From: Ancylobacter sp. WKF20
GTDB taxonomy: Bacteria; Pseudomonadota; Alphaproteobacteria; Rhizobiales; Xanthobacteraceae
Length of the DNA stretch: 64,000 nt
Direction: 5' to 3'
Assembly (NCBI RefSeq): GCF_029760895.1
Contig: NZ_CP121679.1
Location: 310,001-374,000 of the forward strand
Numbering within the stretch: the stretch's first letter is position 1; each line of letters starts with the position of its first letter. The position numbers were made by a program, and so were the translations under genes. Under the pieces are notes generated by a model, which made no database searches, was not told where the DNA came from, and saw nothing but the letters and a program-made list of their open reading frames with translations. Of the stretch, positions 31,617 through 40,005 are shown one piece after another.

Positions 31617-32639
31617 ATGCTCCGCTCCGCCACCGGCCTGCCCTTTGACGACATCCGCAACCTGATCGCCCAGATGCCGGGCCCGGATGAGGCGGCGCGG
31701 CAGGCCGCCACCGCCCGGCAGGGGCAGCTGGTGAAGCCGCCGGGCGCGCTCGGCCGGCTGGAGGAGATCGCCATCCATATCGCCGGCTGGCAGGGGCGGG
31801 AGATTCCGGTGGTGAACCGGCCGACCGTCGCGGTCTTCGCCGCCACCCATGGCGTCGCCGCGCGCGGGGTCTCGCCCTACCCGTCGGAGGTGACCAAGCA
31901 GATGGTCGCCACCTTCACCAATGGAAAGGCGGCGGTGAACCAGATTTGCGGCGTGTTCGGCGCCGGGCTGCGCGTGTTCGACCTCGCGCTCGATCTGCCC
32001 ACCCCTGACATCGTGGAACAGGACGCGCTCACCGAGGCCGAATGCGCGGCCACCATGGCCTTCGGCATGGAGGCGCTGGCGGGTGAGCCGGACCTTCTGT
32101 GCCTCGGCGAGATGGGCATCGGCAACACCACCATCGCCGCCGCCATCTTCCACGGGCTCTATGGCGGCACGGCCGCCGACTGGGTCGGCCCCGGCACCGG
32201 CTCGACCGGCGAGACGCTGGCCCGCAAGATCGCCGCCGTCGAGGCGGCCGTAACGCGCGCCAAGGGCCATCTCGACGATCCGCTGGAAGTGCTGCGCAAG
32301 CTCGGCGGGCGCGAGGTGGCGGCGATGGCCGGGGCGATCCTCGCCGCGCGGCTGCAGCGCGTGCCGGTGGTGCTCGACGGCTATGTGGTGACCGCCGCCG
32401 CCGCCGTGCTGAAGGCCCTGGACCCGCGCGCGCTCGACCATTGCCTCGCCGGCCATGTCTCGGCCGAGCCGGCCCACCGCGCCGTGCTGGAGCGGCTGGA
32501 ATTGCGGCCGATCCTCGATCTCGGCATGCGCCTCGGTGAGGGCTCGGGCGCGGCGCTGGCGGTTGGCGTCATCAAGTCGGCGCTCGCCTGCCATGGCGGC
32601 ATGGCGACCTTTGCCGAGGCCGGGGTGGCCGAGGGGTGA
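31617..32639 (+). CDS. cobT: Nicotinate-nucleotide-dimethylbenzimidazole phosphoribosyltransferase
   Basis: Makes alpha-ribazole phosphate from DMB and NaMN. From ATG 31617, preceded by CGAGG, the protein has 340 residues; ATG 31602 would add five. Motifs: KPPGALGRLEEIA, ATHGVAARGVSPYPSEVTKQM, GEMGIGNTTIAAAI and the catalytic Glu region RLGEGSGAALAVG. It is divergent from bluB-cobS with a 145-nt gap in which I see no cobalamin riboswitch box. Confidence 0.93.
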   Translation: MLRSATGLPFDDIRNLIAQMPGPDEAARQAATARQGQLVKPPGALGRLEEIAIHIAGWQGREIPVVNRPTVAVFAATHGVAARGVSPYPSEVTKQMVATFTNGKAAVNQICGVFGAGLRVFDLALDLPTPDIVEQDALTEAECAATMAFGMEALAGEPDLLCLGEMGIGNTTIAAAIFHGLYGGTAADWVGPGTGSTGETLARKIAAVEAAVTRAKGHLDDPLEVLRKLGGREVAAMAGAILAARLQRVPVVLDGYVVTAAAAVLKALDPRALDHCLAGHVSAEPAHRAVLERLELRPILDLGMRLGEGSGAALAVGVIKSALACHGGMATFAEAGVAEG

Positions 32640-32660
32640 GGGGCGGTTCTGGACTTCGCT

Positions 32661-32784
32661 GTCATCCCGGACGGCCGCAGGCCGAGCCGGGATCGCGACG
32701 GATAGGGCCGGCGAGCCCGGCGCTACGTTTCGCCAAGCCAGCCCTTGGGCGTGCCCAAGGCAAGACAAGCGGCGCCGGGATGAC
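32661..32784. repeat. GTCATCCCGG repeat element 1
   Basis: Begins GTCATCCCGGACGGCC and ends CCGGGATGAC, so the ends are inverted copies. It contains the CCCTTGGGC/CCCAAGGC core also seen in element 4. It fills the gap between cobT and the nuclease gene. Confidence 0.7.
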
Positions 32785-32787
32785 GCC

Positions 32788-33372
32788 ATGCGGCCGCCGC
32801 GGCTGACCTATGGGCGCCCTCCCGGCGGGCGCGGCTGGCGGCGCAGCAAATGGCGGCGCAGTACTTGGGGCTCGATCTTCGTCGCGCTGGTGCTGGTCGG
32901 CGTGGCGCTGGTGGTGGAGCGGCTCGTGCCCCCGCTCACCGGCGCGGTGCGGGTGGCCGATGGCGACAGCCTCGTCGTGGACGGCGAGCGGGTTCGGCTC
33001 GACGGCATCGACGCGCCGGAGCTGCACCAGTCCTGTGGCGCGCCGGGGAAGGAATGGCCCTGCGGCGCGCGCGCCAAGGCGGCGCTGGAAGCCGTCGTCG
33101 CGCAGGGCGCGGTGACCTGCCGCCCGGTCGATGAGGACCGCTATGGCCGAGCCGTCGCGATCTGCGGTGTCGGGGCGGACGATCTCGGGGCGGACGACCG
33201 AGGGGGCGACGATCTCGCGGGCCTGCAGGTCGCGGCCGGCTGGGCGCTGGCCACCGGCCTTGCCTATCGGCGGGAGCAAGCTGCCGCCCGCGCGGCCGGC
33301 CGGGGCATCTGGTCCGGCCCCTTCGAGGAGCCCGCCCAGTGGCGCGAGCGCCATCCCCGCCCGCCCTCGTGA
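32788..33372 (+). CDS. Membrane-anchored thermonuclease-family protein
   Basis: A 194-residue SNase-like nuclease with an N-terminal transmembrane helix (about 30-50, SIFVALVLVGVALVVERLV) and an exported domain. Motifs of staphylococcal-type nucleases are seen: VRVADGDSLVVDGERVRLDGIDAPE, CGARAKAALE, and DRYGRAVAICGV. Four or more cysteines suggest disulfides outside the cytoplasm. The start ATG 32788 abuts the end of a repeat element, and the acidic insert ADDLGADDRGGDD is unusual for the family. Confidence 0.8.
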   Translation: MRPPRLTYGRPPGGRGWRRSKWRRSTWGSIFVALVLVGVALVVERLVPPLTGAVRVADGDSLVVDGERVRLDGIDAPELHQSCGAPGKEWPCGARAKAALEAVVAQGAVTCRPVDEDRYGRAVAICGVGADDLGADDRGGDDLAGLQVAAGWALATGLAYRREQAAARAAGRGIWSGPFEEPAQWRERHPRPPS

Positions 33373-33388
33373 GGGGGTGGGAGGAATC

Positions 33389-33480
33389 GTCATCCCGGAC
33401 GGGCCATCGGCCCGATCCGGGATCGTGTGACAGGAGCGGCACGCGATCCCGGCTCTGCGCTCCGCTTCGGCCGGGATGAC
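33389..33480. repeat. GTCATCCCGG repeat element 2
   Basis: Starts GTCATCCCGGACGGGCC and ends CCGGGATGAC. Internal GATCCGGGATCG and CGATCCCGG arms add further symmetry. Confidence 0.75.
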
Positions 33481-33494
33481 GAGGGTTTTCGGCC

Positions 33495-33560
33495 GTCATC
33501 CCCGGGCTTGACCCGGGGATCCACGCCTTTGGCAGGGAGCGCCGCGAGGGACATGGTGGA
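33495..33560. repeat. GTCATCCCCGGGCTTGACCCGGGGAT-type repeat, copy a
   Basis: A 66-bp element beginning with a CCCCGGG...CCCGGGG palindrome. Its near-identical direct copy lies at 33850-33914, including the GCGAGGGA...TGGAT end. Confidence 0.75.
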
Positions 33561-33586
33561 TGAAGGTGAGCGGCCTCTGGTCCTCT

Positions 33587-33719
33587 CATCATCCCGGACG
33601 GCCGGAAGGCCGATCCGGGATCGCGGGCCGCGTGAAGCCTTGCACGCGATCCCGGCTCTGCGCTGCGCGGAGCCTGCCCTTGGGCTTGCCGAAGGCAAGA
33701 CCCGAGGGGCCGGGATGAC
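33587..33719. repeat. GTCATCCCGG repeat element 4
   Basis: Starts CATCATCCCGGACGGCC and ends CCGGGATGAC, with GATCCGGGATCGCG and CGCGATCCCGGCTCTGCGC inside. It shares the CCCTTGGGC...GAAGGCAAGAC core with element 1. Confidence 0.7.
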
Positions 33720-33849
33720 GAGGGCTAGGTGGTGCCTTGTTGGCGCTGGCGGCGAGGGAAGGCCGCTACGCGGAGTCTCCCCTGGGCCCCGGATCATCGT
33801 CGCGCTGCGCGCAACTCGTCCGGGGAGCGGTGCTTTCCGATAATACGCC

Positions 33850-33914
33850 GTCATCCCCGGGCTTGACCCGGGGATCCACGTCTTTGGTGGGAACCCCGCG
33901 AGGGAAGTGCTGGA
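33850..33914. repeat. GTCATCCCCGGG-type repeat, copy b
   Basis: Direct copy of 33495-33560 with only a few differences (CTTTGGTGGGAACC in place of CTTTGGCAGGGAGCG). Confidence 0.75.
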
Positions 33915-33953
33915 TAGCGACGGTTGGCGCGCGTTCGGCGATGATCTCCGCCC

Positions 33954-34589
33954 TCAGCGGCGGCGTTTCAGCCGGGTGTACCAGAGGGCGGCGGTGACGG
34001 CGGCGGCGAGCGCCAGGAGGGTCAGGGTCAGAAGGGCCGCGTCGATCTCGTTGTCGGCGCTCAGGGCCTCCTCGGAGGCATGGCGGTTTGCCTTGTCGAC
34101 GAGGCCGAGAATGGCCGCGTCCAGCTCCACGAACAGGTCGTGCAGCGCGCCGCTGACGCGGGCCTGGGCGTCGAACTCGCGCGGCGGGCTCTTCATCCAG
34201 TCATCATGCGCCTGAAGGAAGCGGGTGAGCCGCTCGCCCACCATCTCGGTCATCACCGGATCGCGCGCGAGTTCGGGAAGCTGCCGGTACTGCTCGAACA
34301 GCGCCAGCAGCTCCTGCCGGCGCTGGGCGGCGAGGCTTTCGGCCAGCGCGCGCTCATCATGCGATGGCGCCAGGGCGCGGTAGGTTTCGGCTAGGCGCAG
34401 GCGGGCCGCGCGGCTGTCCATCTCGGCCAGCAGGCTGACCGCCGGCATCCAGGTCTCGTGGATCGCCTCGATATGGTGGTCGATATGCCGGAGGATCCCG
34501 GCGACGATCGCCGCCACGCACGCCACCACCAGGGCGGCCCCAACCGCGAGCGCGCGGACACGTCGTCGGATCGTCTCAGGTCGAGGCAC
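33954..34589 (-). CDS. Orphan four-helix-bundle sensor-like membrane protein
   Basis: A 211-residue protein with one transmembrane helix at about 12-32 and another at about 184-204, enclosing a helical periplasmic region of some 150 residues. The pattern HIEAIHETWMPAVSLLAEMDSRAARLRLAETYRAL resembles the 4HB ligand-binding domain of chemoreceptors. No HAMP or signalling domain follows; the protein ends with YTRLKRRR. The chain may be a stand-alone sensor or a truncated chemoreceptor. No chemotaxis gene is nearby. Confidence 0.65.
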   Translation of the reverse strand: MPRPETIRRRVRALAVGAALVVACVAAIVAGILRHIDHHIEAIHETWMPAVSLLAEMDSRAARLRLAETYRALAPSHDERALAESLAAQRRQELLALFEQYRQLPELARDPVMTEMVGERLTRFLQAHDDWMKSPPREFDAQARVSGALHDLFVELDAAILGLVDKANRHASEEALSADNEIDAALLTLTLLALAAAVTAALWYTRLKRRR

Positions 34590-34758
34590 GATATGCTTCC
34601 CGAATGCAGCCTTGAGCAGACGTCACGCCGCGTCGGCCCGATAGTGGGACGACCGATTACCTTTCGGCAAGTGCGTGGTGTGCCCGACGGGCGCGGGCCA
34701 CCGTGCCGGACCGGCCGACGGGCTTTCGGCCCGGCTGGCGCGCGCCTATCTACAGGCC

Positions 34759-35406
34759 ATGTCCGATCTGGCCGCCCGACCCGAACGCCTCGACGATCTG
34801 CTCGCGCGCATCCGGGCGTGCCGGCTCTGTGTCGAGGCGCCGCGCGGGGTGGCGCTGCCGCATGAGCCGCGCCCGGTGCTGCATGTCGGGCCGACGGCGC
34901 GGCTGCTCATCGCCAGCCAGGCGCCCGGCACGAAGGTCCATGCCTCCGGCCGTTCCTTCGACGATGCCTCGGGCGACCGGCTGCGGGCGTGGCTCGGGCT
35001 CGACCGGGCGACCTTTTACGACGAGGGCCGCGTGGCCATCGCCGCCATGGGCTTCTGCTTTCCCGGACAGGACGCCAAGGGCGGCGACCTGCCGCCGCGC
35101 CGGGAATGCGCCGGCCAGTGGCATGACCGCCTGTTCGCGGCGCGCGCGCCCTTCGACCTGATCGTCGCGGTGGGCGCGAGCGCGCAGGCCTATCATCTGC
35201 GCCGGCTGGGGCTGGAGCGTTTCGCGCGCGGCGGGCTGACCGAGCGGGTGATGGCGTGGCGGGAGATCTGGGAGGCGCGCGCCGCCCCGCGCGTGCTGCC
35301 GCTGCCGCACCCGTCCTGGCGCAACACCGGCTGGCTGAAGCGCCACCCCTGGTTCGAGGCGGAGCTGCTGCCGGTGCTGCGCGCCGAGGTGGCGCGGCTG
35401 GTGTGA
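34759..35406 (+). CDS. Uracil-DNA glycosylase family protein
   Basis: A 215-residue protein from ATG 34759 (MSDLAARPERLDDLLARIRACRLC). UDG-superfamily features: LLIASQAPGTKVHASGRSFDDASGDRLRAWLGLD with the active-site loop, AAMGFCFPGQ, and HPSWRNTGWLKRHPWFE with the conserved HPS-like motif. The cysteines CRLC and C-terminal residues do not form the full Fe-S set of family 4 enzymes. It may repair DNA or be a related nucleobase hydrolase. Single-gene unit. Confidence 0.75.
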   Translation: MSDLAARPERLDDLLARIRACRLCVEAPRGVALPHEPRPVLHVGPTARLLIASQAPGTKVHASGRSFDDASGDRLRAWLGLDRATFYDEGRVAIAAMGFCFPGQDAKGGDLPPRRECAGQWHDRLFAARAPFDLIVAVGASAQAYHLRRLGLERFARGGLTERVMAWREIWEARAAPRVLPLPHPSWRNTGWLKRHPWFEAELLPVLRAEVARLV

Positions 35407-35526
35407 GCGGAGGGCGCCGGACAGTATTACGTTAGGTGATAGGCAGCATTACCTAGTTTGCGGCAGGTCAATGGCAGACAAAGGGCGGGGTCTACTGTGA
35501 TGCCGCATTTGGAGTGGAGACATCAG

Positions 35527-35985
35527 ATGACCACCGCCCTTGTTGCCCCCGCGGGTTCTGCCGGCCTGCTGAGGAAGATTGTCGGCCCCGTGCTGCTGCC
35601 CGACGCCTTCGTGCTCACCGACGGCATGAATATCGTCCGCCTTGCGGCGGGAGCCTTCTATGCCCCGCATGTCATCCAGAAGCTGACCGGCATCGAGAGC
35701 TCGCTGGCCTTTTTCGACCGGGCGGGCCTCCAGCCGGCGCCGTTCTTCCTGGCGCTGTCGATCATCTTTGAGACGCTGGCCTTCGTCGGCCTCACCTTCG
35801 GCCTGTTCACGCGCTGGATCGCGCTGGCATCGGCGGGCTGCCTCGTCGTCGCCGCCTATGCGATCATTCAGACCAAGGGACTGGGCTGGTTCTGGGCGCG
35901 CGGCGGCATCGAGTATCTCGTCTTCTGGTGCGTCATTTCGCTAGCGGTGGCGCTGGACGCCTGGCGGCGCACCCTGAAGGCGTGA
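35527..35985 (+). CDS. DoxX-family membrane protein
   Basis: A 152-residue protein from ATG 35527, preceded by GGAGAGACA. About four hydrophobic segments. RLAAGAFYAPHVIQKL, FFLALSIIFETLAFVGLTFGLFTRWIALAS and GLGWFWARGGIEYLVFWCVISLAVALD fit the DoxX/DUF417-like families of small quinone-linked membrane proteins. Function not well defined. It is followed by a clear terminator, so it is monocistronic. Confidence 0.8.
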   Translation: MTTALVAPAGSAGLLRKIVGPVLLPDAFVLTDGMNIVRLAAGAFYAPHVIQKLTGIESSLAFFDRAGLQPAPFFLALSIIFETLAFVGLTFGLFTRWIALASAGCLVVAAYAIIQTKGLGWFWARGGIEYLVFWCVISLAVALDAWRRTLKA

Positions 35986-36007
35986 GCGCCGTCGCCCCAA
36001 TCGGCAC

Positions 36008-36043
36008 AGGCCGCATCCGCCTCTGGCGATGCGGCCTTTTTCG
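36008..36043 (+). terminator. Rho-independent terminator after doxX-like gene
   Basis: AGGCCGCATC pairs with GATGCGGCCT around a 10-nt loop and is followed by TTTTTCG. Confidence 0.85.
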
Positions 36044-36157
36044 TGGTGGTTCGCGCCTTTTCGAGCGACGCGGAGTCCCGGCTCGCGTGAAGAAAGGCGC
36101 CGAAACAACAAGCGTCGGCTTTTCCGGTGAACCGGACTTAACCGGAAAAACCCGCGC

Positions 36158-36907
36158 TCAGCGCGAGACCAGCAGGTGCCGGTTGAGCCGGCGCTCCAGC
36201 ACGTCCCACACCCGGCGGACGATCTCGACCATGATGAGATAGAGCGCCGCCGCCCAGAGATAGACCTCCATATCGTAGGAGCGGGAGAAGGCGAGGCGCG
36301 TCACGCCCATCAGGTCATAGACCGTGATCACCGAGGCGATGGCGCTCGACTTGATCATCAGGATCAGCTCATTGCCGAGCGGGCGCAGGCCGATGGCGAA
36401 GGCCTGCGGCACGATCACCTTGCGATAGGCCAGCACGCGGGTGAGGCCGAGCGCCTGCGCGCCCTCCATCTGGCCGACCGGCAGGCTCTGTATGGCGCCG
36501 CGCAGGATTTCCGACTGATAGGCGGCGGTGTTGAGCGTGAAGGTCAGTACCGCGCAGTTGAAGGCGTCGCGGAAGAACCACCACAGCCCGACCTCGGTCA
36601 GCGCCTCGCGGAACTGGCCGGCGCCGTAATAGATCAGGAAGGTCTGCGCCAAGAGCGGCGTGCCGCGGAAGAAGTAGGAATAGCCGAAGGACAGGCCGGC
36701 GAGCAGCTTGCCGCCCTCGATGCGGGCGATGGCCAGCGGCCAGGCGAGCAGCGCGCCGATGCCGACCGAGATGATGACGAGCTGCAGCGTGACCCACACG
36801 CCCTCGAGGAAGCGCAGGCCGTAGCGCCCCATCAGATCGCTGTTGAGGCCGATGAAGCTCATCAGCGACAGAAAGCCGGCGCCGACAAGATCGAGAAACG
36901 TCTGCAT
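36158..36907 (-). CDS. Polar amino-acid ABC permease (HisM/GlnP type)
   Basis: Inner-membrane permease of 249 residues with about five hydrophobic segments. The FRGTPLLAQTFLIYYGAGQF and GAIQSLPVGQMEGAQALGLTRVLAYRKVIVPQAFAIGLRPLGNELILMIKSSAI segments are signatures of the polar amino-acid family. Last gene of a three-gene unit; its start overlaps the stop of the second permease by 1 nt. The matching ATPase gene is not in this cluster. Confidence 0.88.
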   Translation of the reverse strand: MQTFLDLVGAGFLSLMSFIGLNSDLMGRYGLRFLEGVWVTLQLVIISVGIGALLAWPLAIARIEGGKLLAGLSFGYSYFFRGTPLLAQTFLIYYGAGQFREALTEVGLWWFFRDAFNCAVLTFTLNTAAYQSEILRGAIQSLPVGQMEGAQALGLTRVLAYRKVIVPQAFAIGLRPLGNELILMIKSSAIASVITVYDLMGVTRLAFSRSYDMEVYLWAAALYLIMVEIVRRVWDVLERRLNRHLLVSR

Positions 36908-37629
36908 CAGTGGCCTCCCACGCGCTTGAAGCCACGGGAGGCGCGCGCCTCCAGCCGGGTGAACACCACGCTCGAAAGGCCGGAGAACACCAGATAAATC
37001 AGGCAGGCGACGAGGTAGAAGAAGAAGGGCTGCTTGGTCACACCCACCGCGATGGCGGTCTGGCGCATCAGATCGGTGATGGCGATCACCGAGACCAGCG
37101 AGGTGTCCTTGAGCAGCACCATCCAGTTGTTGGACAGGCCCGGCAGCGCCACGCGCCAGAGCTGCGGGAAGGTGACCAGCCGGAACACGCGGAACTTCGA
37201 CAGGCCGAGCGCGGCGGCGGCTTCCTTCTGCCCGCGCGGCACGGCGCGGATGGCGGCGAGCAGCACCTCGCTGGAGAAGGCGCCAAGCACGAGGCCGAGC
37301 GCGGCGACGCCGGCGACGAACTGGTTCACCTCGACATGCGCGCCCTCGACGAAATAGCCGGCGATGCGGGTGAGCAGCATCTGCCCGCCATAATAGACGA
37401 TGAACAGCGTCAGCAGTTCGGGCAGGCCGCGGAACACGGTGGTGAACAAATTGCCGGCGGCGCGCAGCAGCCAGTTCGGCGAATCCTTCGCCAGCGCCAC
37501 GCCGAGGCCGATGGCGATGCCGATCGGCAGGGTCACGACGGCGAGCTCGATGGTGACGAGCGCGCCCGCGAGGATTTCGTCTCCCCAGCCATCCGGGCCG
37601 AAGGAGATGAGACGTAGGAGGTCCAGCAT
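36907..37629 (-). CDS. Polar amino-acid ABC permease (HisQ type)
   Basis: Partner permease of 240 residues from ATG 37629. It has FRGLPELLTLFIVYYGGQ and the loop AIRAVPRGQKEAAAALGLSKFRVFRLVTFPQLWRVALPGLSNNWMVLLKDTSLVSVI. It forms a heterodimer with the HisM-type product. Between it and the binding-protein gene lies a very stable hairpin that may reduce permease expression. Confidence 0.88.
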   Translation of the reverse strand: MLDLLRLISFGPDGWGDEILAGALVTIELAVVTLPIGIAIGLGVALAKDSPNWLLRAAGNLFTTVFRGLPELLTLFIVYYGGQMLLTRIAGYFVEGAHVEVNQFVAGVAALGLVLGAFSSEVLLAAIRAVPRGQKEAAAALGLSKFRVFRLVTFPQLWRVALPGLSNNWMVLLKDTSLVSVIAITDLMRQTAIAVGVTKQPFFFYLVACLIYLVFSGLSSVVFTRLEARASRGFKRVGGH

Positions 37630-37666
37630 CGAAAGGGGCGCGCTCCGCGTTCGGCCCAAAGGTCAG

Positions 37667-37695
37667 GCGCCGTTCCGGCAGGCCCGGAACGGCGC
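37667..37695 (-). terminator. Strong intergenic hairpin between binding-protein and permease genes
   Basis: GCGCCGTTCCGG and CCGGAACGGCGC form a perfect 12-bp stem with a 5-nt loop just behind the binding-protein stop. No T-tract. Such stem-loops commonly stabilise binding-protein mRNA and attenuate permease transcription. Confidence 0.6.
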
Positions 37696-37702
37696 GGCGC
37701 GC

Positions 37703-38515
37703 TCAGTAGACGCTGAAGGGGAAATACTTGTCGTTGATGGTCTTGTAGGTGCCGTCAGCGCGAATCTCGTCGATCGCCTTGTTGAACATGGCGACCAGCT
37801 CCGGGTCATCCTTGCGGATACCCACGCCCACGCCCTCGCCGAAGTATTTCGGGTCGGTGTATTCGGCGCCGGTGAACTTGCAGCAGGCGCCATCCTTGGT
37901 GGCCAGCCATTCCATCAGCACGACCTTGTCGGCCAGGATGCCGTCGAGGCGACCATTGGCGAGGTCGAGATTGGCCTCGTCCTGCTTGCCATAGAGCTTC
38001 ACCTCGGCGCCGGCCTTGCCGTACACGTCCTCGAGGTAGTTGGAATGGATGGTCGAGGCCTGCGCGCCGAGCACCTTGCCCTTGAGGGCGGCCGGCGAGG
38101 TGTCAGTGATCTTGGAATCCTTCGGCACGGCGAAGGTGGCCGGAGTCTTGTAGTACTTCTTGGAGAAGGCGATCTGCTTCTGCCGCTCTTCCGTGATCGA
38201 CATGGAGGCGACGATGGCGTCGTATTTGCCGGCGAGCAGGGCGGGGATGATGCCGTCCCAATCCTGCGCGACGAAGGTGCAGGTGACCTTCATCTTCGCG
38301 CAGAGCGCCTTGGCGATGTCGATGTCGAAGCCCTTGAGCTCGTTATTCTCGATATAGTTGAAGGGCGGGTAGGCGCCCTCCGTGCCGATGCGGACGGTCT
38401 TCCATTCCTTCGCGGAGGCGGCGTCCATGCCGACGGTGCCGACGATGGCTGGGGCGACGAAGAACGCCGCGGCGGCGAACAGGCGCGACAGGGCCCGGCG
38501 GGTAACGAAGCTCAT
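37703..38515 (-). CDS. Periplasmic amino-acid-binding protein (HisJ/LAO type)
   Basis: Binding protein of 270 residues with a signal peptide to about residue 35 (ASAKE). It carries the family motif GTEGAYPPFNYIENNELKGFDIDIAKALCAKMKVTCTFV and the hinge segment ALKGKVLGAQASTIHSNYLED, and ends NDKYFPFSVY. The ligand is probably lysine, arginine, ornithine or histidine, inferred from the subfamily. First gene of the transporter unit. Confidence 0.87.
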   Translation of the reverse strand: MSFVTRRALSRLFAAAAFFVAPAIVGTVGMDAASAKEWKTVRIGTEGAYPPFNYIENNELKGFDIDIAKALCAKMKVTCTFVAQDWDGIIPALLAGKYDAIVASMSITEERQKQIAFSKKYYKTPATFAVPKDSKITDTSPAALKGKVLGAQASTIHSNYLEDVYGKAGAEVKLYGKQDEANLDLANGRLDGILADKVVLMEWLATKDGACCKFTGAEYTDPKYFGEGVGVGIRKDDPELVAMFNKAIDEIRADGTYKTINDKYFPFSVY

Positions 38516-38717
38516 GATAGTCCCCTCTGACGTGTGTCGTCCGGTTGTTGGTTTTCTTACCGGCTACCCATGCTGGCATTATTTCCAAATATAGCGCAAC
38601 GGGGCCTGCTTCATTCCTAGTCAGAAAGTCGCTGTGGACGTTCCATGGGCATTGCGCCGTCCATTGAGCGCATCAATCACGCAACGACTGGCGCCGGGTT
38701 GACGCTTGCCTATCTGT

Positions 38718-38739
38718 GGTGTCTCACGGGTGAAACACC
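38718..38739. promoter_or_regulatory. 22-bp near-palindrome before the mrp gene
   Basis: GGTGT...ACACC arms flank TCAC/GTGA with one mismatched pair, about 30 nt before the mrp start codon. It could be an operator or a small hairpin in the leader. Confidence 0.35.
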
Positions 38740-38769
38740 GTTTGGAACATGTCCAGCGAGGAGACGATC

Positions 38770-39984
38770 ATGGCGACGGCAGACGAGGTTCGCGCGCGGC
38801 TGGCTCAGGTCTCGGCGCCGGACGGTCGGCCGGTGACGGAGACCGGCGTGCTCTCCGACATCCTCGTGTCCAACGGCAAGGTCTATATGTCGATCACCGT
38901 GGATGCGGGCGAGGCGAAGGCCTGGGAGCCGGTGCGCGCGGCGGTGGAACGCACGGTGCGCGGCACGCCCGGCATTACCTCCGCGCTGGTGGCGCTGACC
39001 GCCGAGCGTAAGGGCGGGGCGGCGCCCGCTGGTGGCACGTCCACCCAGCCGGTGCGCGTCTCCGGCCAGGGTGGGCATTCCCATGAAGGCCATTCGCACG
39101 CCGGGCATTCTCACGCCGGTCACGCGCACGCCGGCCATTCTCACCCCCAGCCGCCGGCCGATCCGCAGAAGGAATCCTCCGGCCTGCCCGGCGTCGGCGC
39201 CATTATCGCCGTGGCTTCCGGCAAGGGCGGCGTCGGCAAGTCGACTCTGGCCGCCAATCTCGCCCTCGGCCTTGCCGCCACCGGGCTGAAGGTCGGCCTG
39301 CTCGATGCCGATATTTACGGCCCCTCCGTGCCGCGCCTCATGGGGCTGCGCGGCAAGCCGGAGGTGAACGGGCGGATGATCCAGCCCATGCAGGCCTTCG
39401 GCCTGAAGGTCATGTCCATCGGCTTCCTGGTGGACGAAGAGACCCCGATGATCTGGCGCGGCCCGATGGTGATGTCCGCCATCAGCCAGCTGCTGAAGGA
39501 AGTGAACTGGGCGCCGCTCGACATTCTCGTCGTCGACATGCCGCCGGGCACCGGCGACGCGCAGCTGACCATGGCGCAGCAGGTGCCGCTGGCCGGCGCG
39601 GTGATCGTCTCCACCCCGCAGGATCTCGCGCTGATCGACGCGCGGCGCGGCATCGCCATGTTCCAGAAGGTGAACGTGCCCGTGCTCGGCATCGTCGAGA
39701 ACATGAGCTACTTCATGTGCCCGCATTGCGGCGGGCGCTCCGACGTGTTCGGCCATGGAGGCGCGCGGCATGAGGCGCAGCGTTTCGGCGTGCCCTTCCT
39801 CGGCGAGGTGCCGCTGCACCTGTCGATCCGCGAGACCTCGGACGCCGGCCGCCCGATCACCGCGACGGCGCCTGACAGCCACGAGGCGCAGATCTACCGC
39901 GGCATCGCCAATTCCGTGCGCGAAGCCCTCGCTGGCCGCCGCAACGCCGCCCGCCCGGCGCCGCGCATCGTCATGGAGGGGTGA
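38770..39984 (+). CDS. Mrp/ApbC-family iron-sulfur carrier ATPase with histidine-rich linker
   Basis: P-loop ATPase that loads Fe-S clusters. From ATG 38770 (GAGGAG 6 nt ahead) it has 404 residues. An N-terminal MIP18/DUF59 domain (about 1-80) is followed by a linker with repeated GHSHA units (103-125), then the deviant Walker A SGKGGVGKSTLAANLAL near 155, DADIYGPS, VVDMPPGTGD and the metal-binding CPHCGG. Mrp proteins transfer 4Fe-4S clusters via the CxxC. The His-rich linker is not needed in the family and may bind metal ions. Confidence 0.9.
   Translation: MATADEVRARLAQVSAPDGRPVTETGVLSDILVSNGKVYMSITVDAGEAKAWEPVRAAVERTVRGTPGITSALVALTAERKGGAAPAGGTSTQPVRVSGQGGHSHEGHSHAGHSHAGHAHAGHSHPQPPADPQKESSGLPGVGAIIAVASGKGGVGKSTLAANLALGLAATGLKVGLLDADIYGPSVPRLMGLRGKPEVNGRMIQPMQAFGLKVMSIGFLVDEETPMIWRGPMVMSAISQLLKEVNWAPLDILVVDMPPGTGDAQLTMAQQVPLAGAVIVSTPQDLALIDARRGIAMFQKVNVPVLGIVENMSYFMCPHCGGRSDVFGHGGARHEAQRFGVPFLGEVPLHLSIRETSDAGRPITATAPDSHEAQIYRGIANSVREALAGRRNAARPAPRIVMEG
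39073..39144 (+). repeat. Imperfect 15-bp tandem repeats coding for GHSHA
   Basis: Four to five units such as GGGCATTCTCACGCC and GGTCACGCGCACGCC lie in frame within the mrp gene. Each adds two histidines, giving ten or so His in 24 residues. Confidence 0.7.
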
Positions 39985-40005
39985 GGGGCAGCGTTGAAGC
40001 CAGTG

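Larger units (their letters stand above)
33373..33953. other. Repeat-rich intergenic region
   Basis: No gene supported. It is a cluster of four GTCATCCCGG-type palindromic elements (33389-33480, 33495-33560, 33587-33719, 33850-33914). Open frames crossing it on both strands are low-complexity translations of the repeats. Confidence 0.75.

Noticed and set aside
32661..33914. CRISPR array or insertion sequence near the repeat cluster
   Set aside because: Repeats are irregular palindromic mosaics with no uniform spacers, no Cas gene, no transposase frame and no target-site duplications seen.
36119..36150. Terminator for the amino-acid permease operon at TTTCCGGT...ACCGGAAA
   Set aside because: An inverted repeat is present but is not followed by a T-tract on either strand and contains a competing CCGGTGAACCGG palindrome, so I do not list it as a terminator.
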